A DNA stretch of 6,312 nt from Flavobacteriaceae bacterium (GTDB lineage: Bacteria > Bacteroidota > Bacteroidia > Flavobacteriales > Flavobacteriaceae): NCBI GenBank assembly GCA_015488935.1, contig WFMU01000160.1:1-6312 (forward strand), read 5' to 3'. Position 1 is the first letter of the stretch. Each line of letters starts with the position of its first letter. Below, piece after piece: positions 1 to 6,312 of this stretch. The notes under the pieces were generated by a model. That model was not told where the DNA came from. It did not search any database and was given only the letters and a program-made list of their open reading frames with translations. Made by a program: the position numbers and the translations under genes.

Positions 1-31
1 AACTTAGAGAATATAAAACCTATACCAAATC

Positions 32-1999
32 TTATTTTTTAAAATTACTAATTCCTTCATTTAGCCAATTATAATATTTTTCAATATCTGGATTGTAAGA
101 TGTGTAATCTACCAGACTTTCTTCATTATGATTTATAATAATGTAATAAGGTTGTGCATTGGCTTTGTATTTTTTCATTTGGAAATCACTCCATTTATTT
201 CCGATAGTTCTAATTTTTTTACCTGTAGTTTCTGATACATATTGCTCACTTTTTGGTAGTTTCTTTTTAGAATCTACATATAGTGAAATTAATACAACCT
301 CATTTTTTAAAATGGGTAATATTGTTTCGTCTGTCCAAACTTGCTCTTCCATTTTTCTACAGTTTACACAGTTTATACCTGTAAAATCTAACAATATAGG
401 TTTGCCTACTTTTTTTGCATAGTTTAAACCTGTTTCGTAATCATTAAACGAAACAATATCAAAAGGTTTCATTAAATGTGCTCCTTCTGGTAATTTTTTT
501 AGTGTGGTACTTGTTCCTCCAGAAGCTTTTTTATATCCAACACCGTAAGGCGATTCGCTATAATTCATTGGTGGTGGAAATCCACTAATTGCTTTTAAAG
601 GTGCTCCCCACAATCCTGGTATTAGATAAATTACAAAGGTTAACGTTACTAAACCTAATAATAATCTACCCACAGAAATATGGTCTAATGGCGAGTCGTG
701 TGGTAATTTTATTTTACCGAATAAATAAAGTGCTAATGCACCAAATACGGCAATCCATATTGCAATAAATGTTTCGCGTTCTATCCAATGGTAATCCCAA
801 GCTAAATCTGCCATGGATAAGAATTTGAATGCTAATCCTAATTCTAAAAATCCTAATACTACTTTTACTGTATTTAACCATCCTCCAGATTTTGGTAATG
901 AATTTAACCATCCTGGGAATGCTGCAAACAAAGCAAATGGCAGTGCTATTGCTAATGAAAATCCAAACATACTAATAATTGGTGCCATACCGCCTTTAGA
1001 TGCTGCAGCAACTAGTGCTGTTCCTACAATTGGTCCTGTACATGAAAAGGATACAATGGCTAAGGCAAGTGCCATAAATAAAATACCTATAATACCTCCT
1101 CTATCTGCTTGCGAATCTACTTTATTTGCCCAAGAGTTTGGTAACATAATTTCAAATGCTCCTAAAAATGAAACTGCAAATACAATTAATAGTACAAAGA
1201 AAATGATATTAAACCATGGGTCTGTGGATAGTTCATTTAATGCATCTGCGCCAAATAATGCCGTTACAACGGTTCCTAATAAGACATATAATACAATAAT
1301 TGCTAATCCGTAAATAATTGCATTTCTAATTCCTTGTGCTTTACTTTTACTTTGTTTGGTAAAGAAACTTACCGTCATTGGTATCATTGGAAATACACAT
1401 GGTGTTAAAAGTGCTGCAAAACCACCAAAGAAACTTAATAAAAATAAGGTTAATAAACCTTTATTTTCTTCTTTCTTTTTTGTTGATTTTATTTCGGCTT
1501 TTTTCGTTTCTACTGCCGCTTTCATTTCCGTTACTGCAGTTGCCTTTGTTAAGTCGAATTTGGCTGTTTTTTCTATTTGAATACAGGATTCTTTACATGC
1601 TTGTCCGTATAAAGAAACTTCTACTTCTTTTATATTGTCTTTTAGTAGTTTTATACGTTGTTTTAGAGTTCCTTCGTTGGAAAAAAATATTTCTTCTTTT
1701 TTCCAAACTTCGCTAAATTTTTTGTGTGTTTTACTTTCTAATGCTTTACCTACAAAAGTAAATAACGAATCTTTTTGCTCACTATCAAATTCTATTGGTA
1801 GCGATGCACCTTCTGGATTGTATTGCGAATATAAATGCCATTTATCTTCTATTTTTGCTTTAAACACTAAAAAATATTCTTTGTCATTTATTTTTTCTAC
1901 AGACGTTTTCCACGTTACTGGTTCTTTAAAACCGTCTTGTGCAAAGGCATGAATACTTACAATAAATAGTGCTATAAATAAGCTAAATAAATTCTTCAT
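32..1999 (-). CDS. dsbD: DsbD-type thiol:disulfide interchange protein (signal peptide, alpha domain, membrane domain, C-terminal thioredoxin domain)
   Basis: Inner-membrane protein that passes electrons from cytoplasmic thioredoxin to periplasmic thiol proteins and cytochrome c maturation. I chose the ATG at 1999-1997 (655 aa) because it opens directly onto a signal peptide (MKNLFSLFIALFIVSIHAFA, cut before QDG). The frame extends to a TTG at 2050, but those 17 residues are charged and would bury the signal peptide. Residues about 21-165 resemble the periplasmic DsbD alpha domain, with a Cys pair at 135 and 139 (ACKESC). About eight membrane segments lie between 182 and 463, with the paired membrane cysteines at 201 (LLTPCVFPMIP) and 320 (SFSCTGP). 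The C-terminal thioredoxin-like domain (about 505-655) carries CVNC at 544-547. These six cysteines are the only ones in the protein, a complete relay. It lies 74 bp after tilS, probably co-transcribed or with its own weak promoter. The family call is firm; the exact partner proteins are unknown. Confidence 0.94.
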   Translation of the reverse strand: MKNLFSLFIALFIVSIHAFAQDGFKEPVTWKTSVEKINDKEYFLVFKAKIEDKWHLYSQYNPEGASLPIEFDSEQKDSLFTFVGKALESKTHKKFSEVWKKEEIFFSNEGTLKQRIKLLKDNIKEVEVSLYGQACKESCIQIEKTAKFDLTKATAVTEMKAAVETKKAEIKSTKKKEENKGLLTLFLLSFFGGFAALLTPCVFPMIPMTVSFFTKQSKSKAQGIRNAIIYGLAIIVLYVLLGTVVTALFGADALNELSTDPWFNIIFFVLLIVFAVSFLGAFEIMLPNSWANKVDSQADRGGIIGILFMALALAIVSFSCTGPIVGTALVAAASKGGMAPIISMFGFSLAIALPFALFAAFPGWLNSLPKSGGWLNTVKVVLGFLELGLAFKFLSMADLAWDYHWIERETFIAIWIAVFGALALYLFGKIKLPHDSPLDHISVGRLLLGLVTLTFVIYLIPGLWGAPLKAISGFPPPMNYSESPYGVGYKKASGGTSTTLKKLPEGAHLMKPFDIVSFNDYETGLNYAKKVGKPILLDFTGINCVNCRKMEEQVWTDETILPILKNEVVLISLYVDSKKKLPKSEQYVSETTGKKIRTIGNKWSDFQMKKYKANAQPYYIIINHNEESLVDYTSYNPDIEKYYNWLNEGISNFKK

Positions 2000-2073
2000 A
2001 ATAGTTGGTTGTCTTTTTAATTTCGTTCTTTCTTTAATGAAACGATTCAAATATTTTTTACCCTAAATCTTTT

Positions 2074-3432
2074 TTAGTTTATAGTAATTTGTACTATTTC
2101 TTTTGTTTTTTTGGTTATTTTAAAACGTTCGTCTTGTCGTTTTCCGATAATCCAAATTATTTTTTCTTCAGACAAAAGTAACCAAATATTTTCTTTCTCT
2201 AATAAGGATAGTTTTTCATCTTTAAAATACTTGCTCAATTTCTTTTTTCCTCGCATGCCTATTGGATAAAAATAGTCGCCTTTTTGCCATTTTCTTACGG
2301 TTAATGGGAATTTTAACAAATCTTTATCTAAATGTACTTGGTTTTTGTTTGTTCTATATTGTTTGTTATTTGTAAGATATTGTACATCTAATACCAAATT
2401 TTGTATTTGGAATTTTGTTTTTCCATCCGTAATTATTCCTTCAACCTCTTGTGTCTTGTCTCTTACATCTTGCTTCTTGCCTCTTGCTTCTTGCATCTTG
2501 TCTCTTGTTTCTACAAGTAACAAATATGCTCTATCTTTAATTAAACGGTGTGTGTTTGAAAAAATTTGTTTTCCGCTTTGTGCAGATAATAAGCTAATGA
2601 TATCTTCTATATTGGTAAAATTATAGGCTGCAAATATCTCGTGTAAATATGCTTTTTGATTTGGTATATTTTTTAAATCCTGTACATTGAATGTGATAGA
2701 TATACTACTTTTATTTTTAATTTTTTTTAAAATTGTTTGTACGCTTTCTTTTACAATAGCTTCGCTGCCTTGTAAATTTTTTAGTGTTTGTTTAAAGGTT
2801 TCTAATAAATTAGGATTTAATTCTTGCAGTACTGGTATTACTTTATGTCGAATTTTGTTTCTTGTATATTTTGTGTCTGCATTGGATTTATCTTCTCGCC
2901 ATTGGTAGTTGTTTTCTTTGGCAAATTTTATTATTTCTTTTCGTGAGAATGCTAGTAATGGTCGTACTATTTTATCTTTTTTAGATGCTATTCCTGTTAA
3001 TCCTTTTAAACCTGTTCCTCTAGATAGGTTTATTAAGAATGTTTCTAGACTATCGTTTAGGTTATGTGCGGTAATGATATAATCTAATTTTTCTGTTTCT
3101 AATAGTTCTTTAAACCATTGGTAGCGCAAATTTCTGGCTGCTTCTTGGATGGATAGTTTATGCTTTTTTGCATGTTGCTTGGTATTGAAATGGCTAATGT
3201 GTATTGGCACTTTAATGGTACTTGCCAATGTGCTTACAAATTGCTCATCGGCATCGGAATCTTTTCCGCGTAAGCAAAAATTACAATGTGCTATGGTTAT
3301 ATTGCATCCTATTTGGTGTAATAGATGGGTTAGCATTACGGAGTCTATTCCGCCAGATACAGTTAGGAGTAATTTGGCTGTTTTTAGATAGGGAAATTGC
3401 TGTTGAATATGTGCTCTAAATTGCTGTTTCAC
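2074..3432 (-). CDS. tilS: tRNA(Ile)-lysidine synthetase TilS
   Basis: Cytoplasmic ATP-dependent ligase that attaches lysine to C34 of the CAU-anticodon tRNA-Ile, so that it reads AUA codons. The 452-residue product has the PP-loop SGGIDS at 26-31, the N-type ATPase motif AHNLNDSLET at 122-131, RGTGLKGLTGI at 138-148, and EDKSNADTKYTRNKIRH at 180-196. The C-terminal TilS domain begins near VRKWQKGDYFYPIGMRGKKK at 379-398 and ends with IIWIIGKRQDERFKI. The start is GTG (3432-3430). The next in-frame Met is residue 33, past the PP-loop, so GTG is forced; an ATG overlapping it (3434-3432) is out of frame and meets TGA at once. The gene starts 3 bp after the permease stop, suggesting coupled translation. 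Residues about 309-330 are encoded by a tandem heptanucleotide array in the linker before the C-terminal domain, where the family is variable; all catalytic motifs remain, so the gene is probably functional. Confidence 0.96.
   Translation of the reverse strand: MKQQFRAHIQQQFPYLKTAKLLLTVSGGIDSVMLTHLLHQIGCNITIAHCNFCLRGKDSDADEQFVSTLASTIKVPIHISHFNTKQHAKKHKLSIQEAARNLRYQWFKELLETEKLDYIITAHNLNDSLETFLINLSRGTGLKGLTGIASKKDKIVRPLLAFSRKEIIKFAKENNYQWREDKSNADTKYTRNKIRHKVIPVLQELNPNLLETFKQTLKNLQGSEAIVKESVQTILKKIKNKSSISITFNVQDLKNIPNQKAYLHEIFAAYNFTNIEDIISLLSAQSGKQIFSNTHRLIKDRAYLLLVETRDKMQEARGKKQDVRDKTQEVEGIITDGKTKFQIQNLVLDVQYLTNNKQYRTNKNQVHLDKDLLKFPLTVRKWQKGDYFYPIGMRGKKKLSKYFKDEKLSLLEKENIWLLLSEEKIIWIIGKRQDERFKITKKTKEIVQITIN
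2394..2410. repeat. small inverted repeat inside tilS
   Basis: CCAAAT (2394-2399) and ATTTGG (2405-2410) form a 6-bp perfect stem with a 5-base loop. It lies about 40 bp from the heptanucleotide array, in the same variable linker of tilS. It is short and AT-rich and could be chance; it may be part of the same repeat element as the heptads. Confidence 0.4.
2447..2509 (-). repeat. tandem heptanucleotide array (9 units of TCTTGNN) inside tilS
   Basis: Read on the plus strand, nine consecutive 7-bp units fill these 63 bases: tcttgtg, tcttgtc, tcttaca, tcttgct, tcttgcc, tcttgct, tcttgca, tcttgtc, tcttgtt. Eight of nine keep TCTTG exactly; the last two positions vary. Nine units are 21 codons, so the array keeps the tilS frame, and it encodes the charged stretch from about residue 309 to 330 (TRDKMQEARGKKQDVRDKTQ...). 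Because three units equal seven codons, copy number can change in steps of three without a frameshift. From memory, similar heptad arrays occur between genes in flavobacterial genomes; I could not check that here. Confidence 0.9.
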
Positions 3433-3435
3433 ATT

Positions 3436-4524
3436 TTAATTTTTTACGTCTAGTGCATCTCGTAATGCGTTTCCTATAAGCATAAACGCCATGACTAGAC
3501 TCATTATTGCCAATCCTGGTATTACGGCTAAATAGGCTTTTCCTAATATAATGTAGTTGTAATGGTCTTTTATCATTGCGCCCCAAGATGGTGTTGGTGG
3601 TTGTGCACCTACACCTAAAAAACTTAAACCGCTTTCGATAAGTATTGCTGCGGCAAAATTGGCTGCTGATATTACGATTACTGGTCCCATTATATTTGGT
3701 AATATATGTTTGGTAATAATTCTAAAGTTCGAGTATCCTAAGGCGTTTGCTGCTTCTACGTATTGTTGTTGTTTGGCACTCATTATTTGTCCACGTACCA
3801 CTCTGGCTACTTCTACCCACATGGTTAGTCCTACGGCAATAAATACTTGCCAAAATCCTTTTCCTAAGGCTAGGGTTATTGCAATAACCATTAATAGGGT
3901 TGGTATAGACCATGTTACGTTGATTAACCACATGATAAACGTGTCTATTTTTCCGCCAAAATATCCTGCAATAGAGCCAATACTTATGCCTATTACCAAG
4001 GAAATAAACACGGCTATAAATCCGATAAAAAAGGATATTCGTGTTCCGATTAGCATTCTACTAAGTAAATCTCTTCCGTATTTATCTGTTCCTAAATAAA
4101 AGGTTCTATTTTCTACAAAATAGTGTTCTTTAGTTTTGGTGTGAATTGGTATTTTTTCTTGTTTTACAATTGCTTTATTTTCGGAGTATAGGTCGATTAT
4201 AAGTGTATCTTTTGTTTTTAAAAATGCATTTATTGGTGTTTCTAATGTGGCATTTTTATCTCCAAAAAATAATTTATTTACAAAACTTTGGTTTTCTTTT
4301 TGCGGTTTTTCTTGGTGTAGTATTTTGGCTTTAAAAAATGGTTTTCTGGTATGTATTTCCAAATGCATTTTGTTTGCGTTTGGCGAATTATCTGGTGTAA
4401 ACAGATAGGCAAAAACGGCTATTATTCCACATAAAACGACATACCAAAAACTAAATAATCCTATTTTATTTTTTTTAAATTTTTTATAGGCTAGCTTGCC
4501 CAATGATGTTGGTTTTGTATCCAA
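3436..4524 (-). CDS. ABC transporter permease, OppC/DppC family (oligopeptide/dipeptide type)
   Basis: Inner-membrane permease subunit of a peptide- or nickel-type ABC importer. A short basic N-terminus is followed by a membrane segment at about 21-42, then a soluble stretch of about 100 residues (43-142) predicted to be periplasmic. The binding-protein-dependent permease core follows from YLGTDKYGRDLLSRMLIGTR (143-162) to the end. The EAA loop that contacts the ATPase is at 257-277 (EAANALGYSN...ILPN), and LSFLGVGAQPPTPSWG (300-315) and GNALRDALDVK (351-361) are typical of OppC/DppC. At 362 aa it is about 60 residues longer than E. coli OppC and DppC; the extra lies in the first periplasmic loop. 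The start is a TTG 24 bp after the upstream gene; no ATG occurs upstream before an in-frame TAA (4545-4543), and the next in-frame Met is residue 53, beyond the first membrane segment. No ATPase, second permease or binding protein is in the window, so the substrate cannot be assigned. Confidence 0.93.
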   Translation of the reverse strand: MDTKPTSLGKLAYKKFKKNKIGLFSFWYVVLCGIIAVFAYLFTPDNSPNANKMHLEIHTRKPFFKAKILHQEKPQKENQSFVNKLFFGDKNATLETPINAFLKTKDTLIIDLYSENKAIVKQEKIPIHTKTKEHYFVENRTFYLGTDKYGRDLLSRMLIGTRISFFIGFIAVFISLVIGISIGSIAGYFGGKIDTFIMWLINVTWSIPTLLMVIAITLALGKGFWQVFIAVGLTMWVEVARVVRGQIMSAKQQQYVEAANALGYSNFRIITKHILPNIMGPVIVISAANFAAAILIESGLSFLGVGAQPPTPSWGAMIKDHYNYIILGKAYLAVIPGLAIMSLVMAFMLIGNALRDALDVKN

Positions 4525-4548
4525 ATTTAAGCAGCTTATTATTTATTT

Positions 4549-5469
4549 TTACATGAATTTACGTTCAATTAACATAATTAATCGTTCTTCATATTCTGTT
4601 TTATCTGACCAATCGTATTCTGGTTTTACTACATTATTTATAAAGTCTTTACAATCTTGTTCGGTATCAAATGTATTTAATTGTGATAATACGCGGTTAA
4701 AATCTTCTTGACTAAAATTAAACAGGTGTTTTACAAATGCAATACGGTCGTTTAATCCTACTTGTAATTTTTGTTTATACAAACGGTCGTTTAACGATGT
4801 TTTAGTTGGTTCGCTAGATTTTGGTGTTCCTTGTTTTTTTACTTCTGGTGCTGGTTTTGGTTTTTCTTCTGTTTTAACTTGTGTTTCTTGCTTGTCTGCT
4901 TTTTCAAACATATCTGCTGCTACGTCTGCTGGAATTGCACCTTCCATTTCTTCTTCTAATGTTTTTCGTTTTGCAGCTTCTTTTTCTTTTAAAGCTTTCA
5001 TATCCATTTCTTTTGAAGATGGTTTTGGCTCTTGCTTTTGTATTTTTGTTACAATTTCTTTGGCTTCAGTCTTTATGGTTTGTATGGTTTGTTCTATTAG
5101 TTGCTTATTTTCATCTGTTTTTTCTTCTTTTACTTCTGTTTCTATCTTTTCTTCTTTGGCAACTACCTCTTCTTTTGGCGTTTCTTTTATTGCTTCTACA
5201 ACTTCTTGTTTTGGTTTTTCTACAACTTCTTGTGTTTCTTTAACAATTGCTGCTTTTTCAACAAGATTTTCCATTTTTGCAATAAATTCTTCTTTATTTC
5301 CTGTTACATTTGGTGTGGTGATAAAATAATTATCAACAAAAGCTAAAACCGATAATTTCTCATATACATCTTTTGCTTTATCACGTAAACGCACAACATC
5401 ATGTTTATTTTTCATTTGTAAAATTTGATGTGCGAGGCTTATTAATTCTGATTCTAATTTTTTGTGCAT
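4549..5469 (-). CDS. conserved hypothetical protein with Lys/Glu-rich central linker
   Basis: I cannot assign a function. The 306-residue product has three parts. Residues 1-75 look folded and helical (LESELISLAHQILQMKNKHD, then KAKDVYEKLSVLAFVDNYF). Residues about 76-222 are a low-complexity Lys/Glu/Val/Thr/Pro linker with EVVE/EVVA repeats at 81, 89 and 101 and a short conserved-looking patch near 157-191. Residues about 225-306 form a second compact helical module beginning with two LNDR motifs (226-229 and 239-242) and ending YDWSDKTEYEERLIMLIERKF. From memory, C-termini of this LNDR...W...LLERRF type recur in uncharacterised Bacteroidota proteins. There is no signal peptide or membrane segment, so it is probably cytoplasmic; one Cys (273) is present. 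The ATG at 5469-5467 follows a 95-bp divergent region with tdk, so this is probably the first gene of the leftward unit. A scaffold or adaptor role is possible from the architecture, but that is speculation. Confidence 0.85.
   Translation of the reverse strand: MHKKLESELISLAHQILQMKNKHDVVRLRDKAKDVYEKLSVLAFVDNYFITTPNVTGNKEEFIAKMENLVEKAAIVKETQEVVEKPKQEVVEAIKETPKEEVVAKEEKIETEVKEEKTDENKQLIEQTIQTIKTEAKEIVTKIQKQEPKPSSKEMDMKALKEKEAAKRKTLEEEMEGAIPADVAADMFEKADKQETQVKTEEKPKPAPEVKKQGTPKSSEPTKTSLNDRLYKQKLQVGLNDRIAFVKHLFNFSQEDFNRVLSQLNTFDTEQDCKDFINNVVKPEYDWSDKTEYEERLIMLIERKFM
5194..5233 (-). repeat. 24-bp-period direct repeat in the linker of the hypothetical gene
   Basis: The 16-mer ttctacaacttcttgt occurs at 5194-5209 and again exactly at 5218-5233, a period of 24 bp or eight codons. 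On the coding strand it gives the duplicated QEVVEKPK / QEVVEAIK peptide (residues 80-95), and a more diverged EVVA copy follows at 101. The unit keeps the reading frame and probably arose by slippage duplication in the low-complexity linker. Confidence 0.8.
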
Positions 5470-5509
5470 AAGTTGCTGTGTAATATTAAAAATAAATCCT
5501 TTTTTTTTA

Positions 5510-5517
5510 TAATTTTG
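5510..5517 (+). promoter_or_regulatory. candidate -7 promoter element of tdk
   Basis: TAATTTTG matches the Bacteroidota -7 consensus TAnnTTTG exactly, on the strand of tdk and 47 bases before its ATG, which would give a leader of roughly 40 nt. A run of nine T (5500-5508) lies just upstream. No TTG is found at the usual -33 distance, so the match rests on the -7 element alone. It sits in the 95-bp divergent intergenic region, where a promoter is expected. Confidence 0.5.
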
Positions 5518-5564
5518 CTTACGAGTAAAATAAACAATTCTTTAATCAGCGATAAAAATACAAA

Positions 5565-6230
5565 ATGTTTCTTGAAAATACAGTAAATCATAAAGAACAA
5601 TTCGGTTGGATAGAAGTAATTTGTGGTTCGATGTTCTCTGGTAAAACCGAAGAGCTTATTCGCAGATTAAAACGTGCCCAATTTGCAAAACAGAAAGTAG
5701 AGATTTTTAAACCTGCTATCGATACGCGTTATGATGATGAAAAAGTGGTTTCGCATAATGCCAATGCTATTCGTTCTACGCCTGTTCCTTCTTCGGAGCA
5801 CATTCGTATTTTAGCAGACGATATTAAAGTGGTTGGTATTGATGAAGCGCAATTTTTTGACGATGGTATTGTTGCTGTTTGTAATGATTTAGCAAATCGT
5901 GGTATTCGTGTAATTGTTGCTGGTTTAGATATGGATTTTAAAGGAAATCCTTTTGGACCAATGCCCGCATTAATGGCTACTGCCGAGTATGTTACTAAAG
6001 TACATGCTGTTTGTGTTAAAACAGGAAATTTAGCTCATTTTAGTCATCGAACTATTGCCAACGACCAATTGGTGGTTCTTGGTGAAACGCAAGAATATCA
6101 GCCTTTAAGTAGGTCTGCTTATTATAAAGCAATTCAAGAACAACAAAAAAAGGCTTTGGAGCAAAAAAAAAATCTTAAAGAAAAATTAGACGAAAATTCT
6201 AAAACACTCAAAAATCATTTTAATAACTGA
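5565..6230 (+). CDS. tdk: thymidine kinase (type II, Tdk family)
   Basis: Cytoplasmic salvage enzyme that phosphorylates thymidine to dTMP with ATP. The 221-residue product has the P-loop [10 protein letters not shown] at 21-30, [18 protein letters not shown] at 33-50, the DEAQFF motif at 93-98 with the presumed catalytic Glu94, and the substrate-lasso region [14 protein letters not shown] at 121-134. Family zinc positions are mostly lost. The usual CxxC is CVKT (150-153), and the usual CRxC near the C-terminus is SRSA (182-185), so only Cys150 of four remains; from memory this is common in flavobacterial Tdk. After SRSAYY the protein continues for about 34 residues in a Lys/Gln/Glu-rich tail, longer than the roughly 190-205 residues usual for the family. 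The ATG at 5565 is preceded by an A-rich leader with no Shine-Dalgarno sequence and begins the typical [19 protein letters not shown]. Confidence 0.97.
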   Translation: MFLENTVNHKEQFGWIEVICGSMFSGKTEELIRRLKRAQFAKQKVEIFKPAIDTRYDDEKVVSHNANAIRSTPVPSSEHIRILADDIKVVGIDEAQFFDDGIVAVCNDLANRGIRVIVAGLDMDFKGNPFGPMPALMATAEYVTKVHAVCVKTGNLAHFSHRTIANDQLVVLGETQEYQPLSRSAYYKAIQEQQKKALEQKKNLKEKLDENSKTLKNHFNN

Positions 6231-6250
6231 CCTTACGCAAAAATAATGCT

Positions 6251-6258
6251 TAAATTTG
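6251..6258 (+). promoter_or_regulatory. candidate -7 promoter element for the gene starting at 6271
   Basis: TAAATTTG fits TAnnTTTG exactly, 12 bases before the ATG at 6271. Transcription would then start only a few bases ahead of the start codon, giving a near-leaderless message. No clear TTG lies at -33. Such octamers are frequent in AT-rich DNA, so support is modest; position between two genes is the main argument. Confidence 0.35.
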
Positions 6259-6270
6259 TAAAAAACAGAT

Positions 6271-6312
6271 ATGATTGTTAATAACTTGAAAGACTTATAT
6301 ATGGACTATTTA
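6271..6312 (+). CDS. 5' end of an unidentified gene, cut by the window edge
   Basis: An ATG at 6271 opens a frame of 14 codons (MIVNNLKDLYMDYL) that runs off the window without a stop. It follows the tdk stop by 40 bp on the same strand, with an A-rich stretch and a TAnnTTTG element just before it. The start resembles, faintly and from memory only, N-termini of some DDE transposases (LKDLYxDYLxSS type). It does not look like the alanine racemase gene that I recall following tdk in many flavobacteria. Too little is visible to assign a product. Confidence 0.45.
   Translation, partial: MIVNNLKDLYMDYL

Noticed and set aside
813..1313. 166-codon open frame on the plus strand, antisense to dsbD
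   Set aside because: It mirrors the DsbD membrane domain; its Asn/Pro/Ala-rich translation has no recognisable domain, and the opposite strand has complete DsbD motifs.
2000..2050. Longer dsbD start (TTG at 2050)
   Set aside because: It would add 17 charged residues ahead of a perfect signal peptide; the ATG at 1999 is a better start.
2048..2055. AATATTTG on the minus strand as a dsbD -7 element
   Set aside because: One mismatch to TAnnTTTG and no -33 partner; possible but too weak to annotate.
2063..2077. CTAAA/TTTAG hairpin between tilS and dsbD as a terminator
   Set aside because: Only a 5-bp AT-rich stem, it overlaps the tilS stop and has no clean T-tract after it on the minus strand; termination is not supported.
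2447..2509. Heptad array as a CRISPR-like array
   Set aside because: Units are 7 bp with no spacers, and the array lies inside a coding frame.
3659..4099. 146-codon plus-strand frame opposite the permease
   Set aside because: Antisense shadow of the permease core, which has clear EAA-loop and OppC motifs on the minus strand.
4881..5329. Two overlapping plus-strand frames (Leu/Phe-rich and Ser/Phe-rich) opposite the hypothetical gene
   Set aside because: They are the complement of Lys/Glu codon runs in the linker; the hydrophobic look is a by-product of TTC/CTT runs, not a membrane protein.

Overview
The window looks like a chromosomal segment of a low-GC member of the Bacteroidota, most likely a flavobacterium. 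The evidence is the AT-rich, A-ending codon use, the lack of Shine-Dalgarno sequences before the starts, TAnnTTTG-type promoter elements, and protein details typical of that lineage. These include a Tdk that has lost most of its zinc cysteines, an OppC with a long periplasmic insert, and a DsbD with a CVNC thioredoxin domain. Taxonomy is inferred from composition and protein character; no search was run.

The layout is simple. Four genes run leftward on the minus strand, in transcription order: a bipartite Lys/Glu-rich conserved hypothetical protein (4549-5469), an OppC/DppC-type ABC permease (3436-4524), tRNA-Ile lysidine synthetase tilS (2074-3432), and a DsbD-type thiol:disulfide interchange protein (32-1999). 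Gaps are 24 bp, 3 bp and 74 bp, so the first three, and perhaps all four, form one transcription unit. A 95-bp intergenic region separates them from thymidine kinase tdk (5565-6230), which runs rightward. After tdk a new plus-strand reading frame opens at 6271 and leaves the window after 14 codons.

The genes do not form one pathway. They cover tRNA modification, periplasmic redox, oligopeptide-type import (one subunit only), thymidine salvage and one protein of unknown function. I see no CRISPR array, RNA gene, defence island, complete mobile element or evident new multi-gene system; this is mostly housekeeping DNA.

The points worth a second look are small. A tandem heptanucleotide array of nine units is translated in frame inside tilS. 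The permease and tilS use TTG and GTG starts and share a reading frame across a TAA-AAT junction. Tdk has lost three of its four family zinc cysteines and carries a charged tail. The bipartite hypothetical protein is uncharacterised. The gene that starts right after tdk may mark an insertion boundary.
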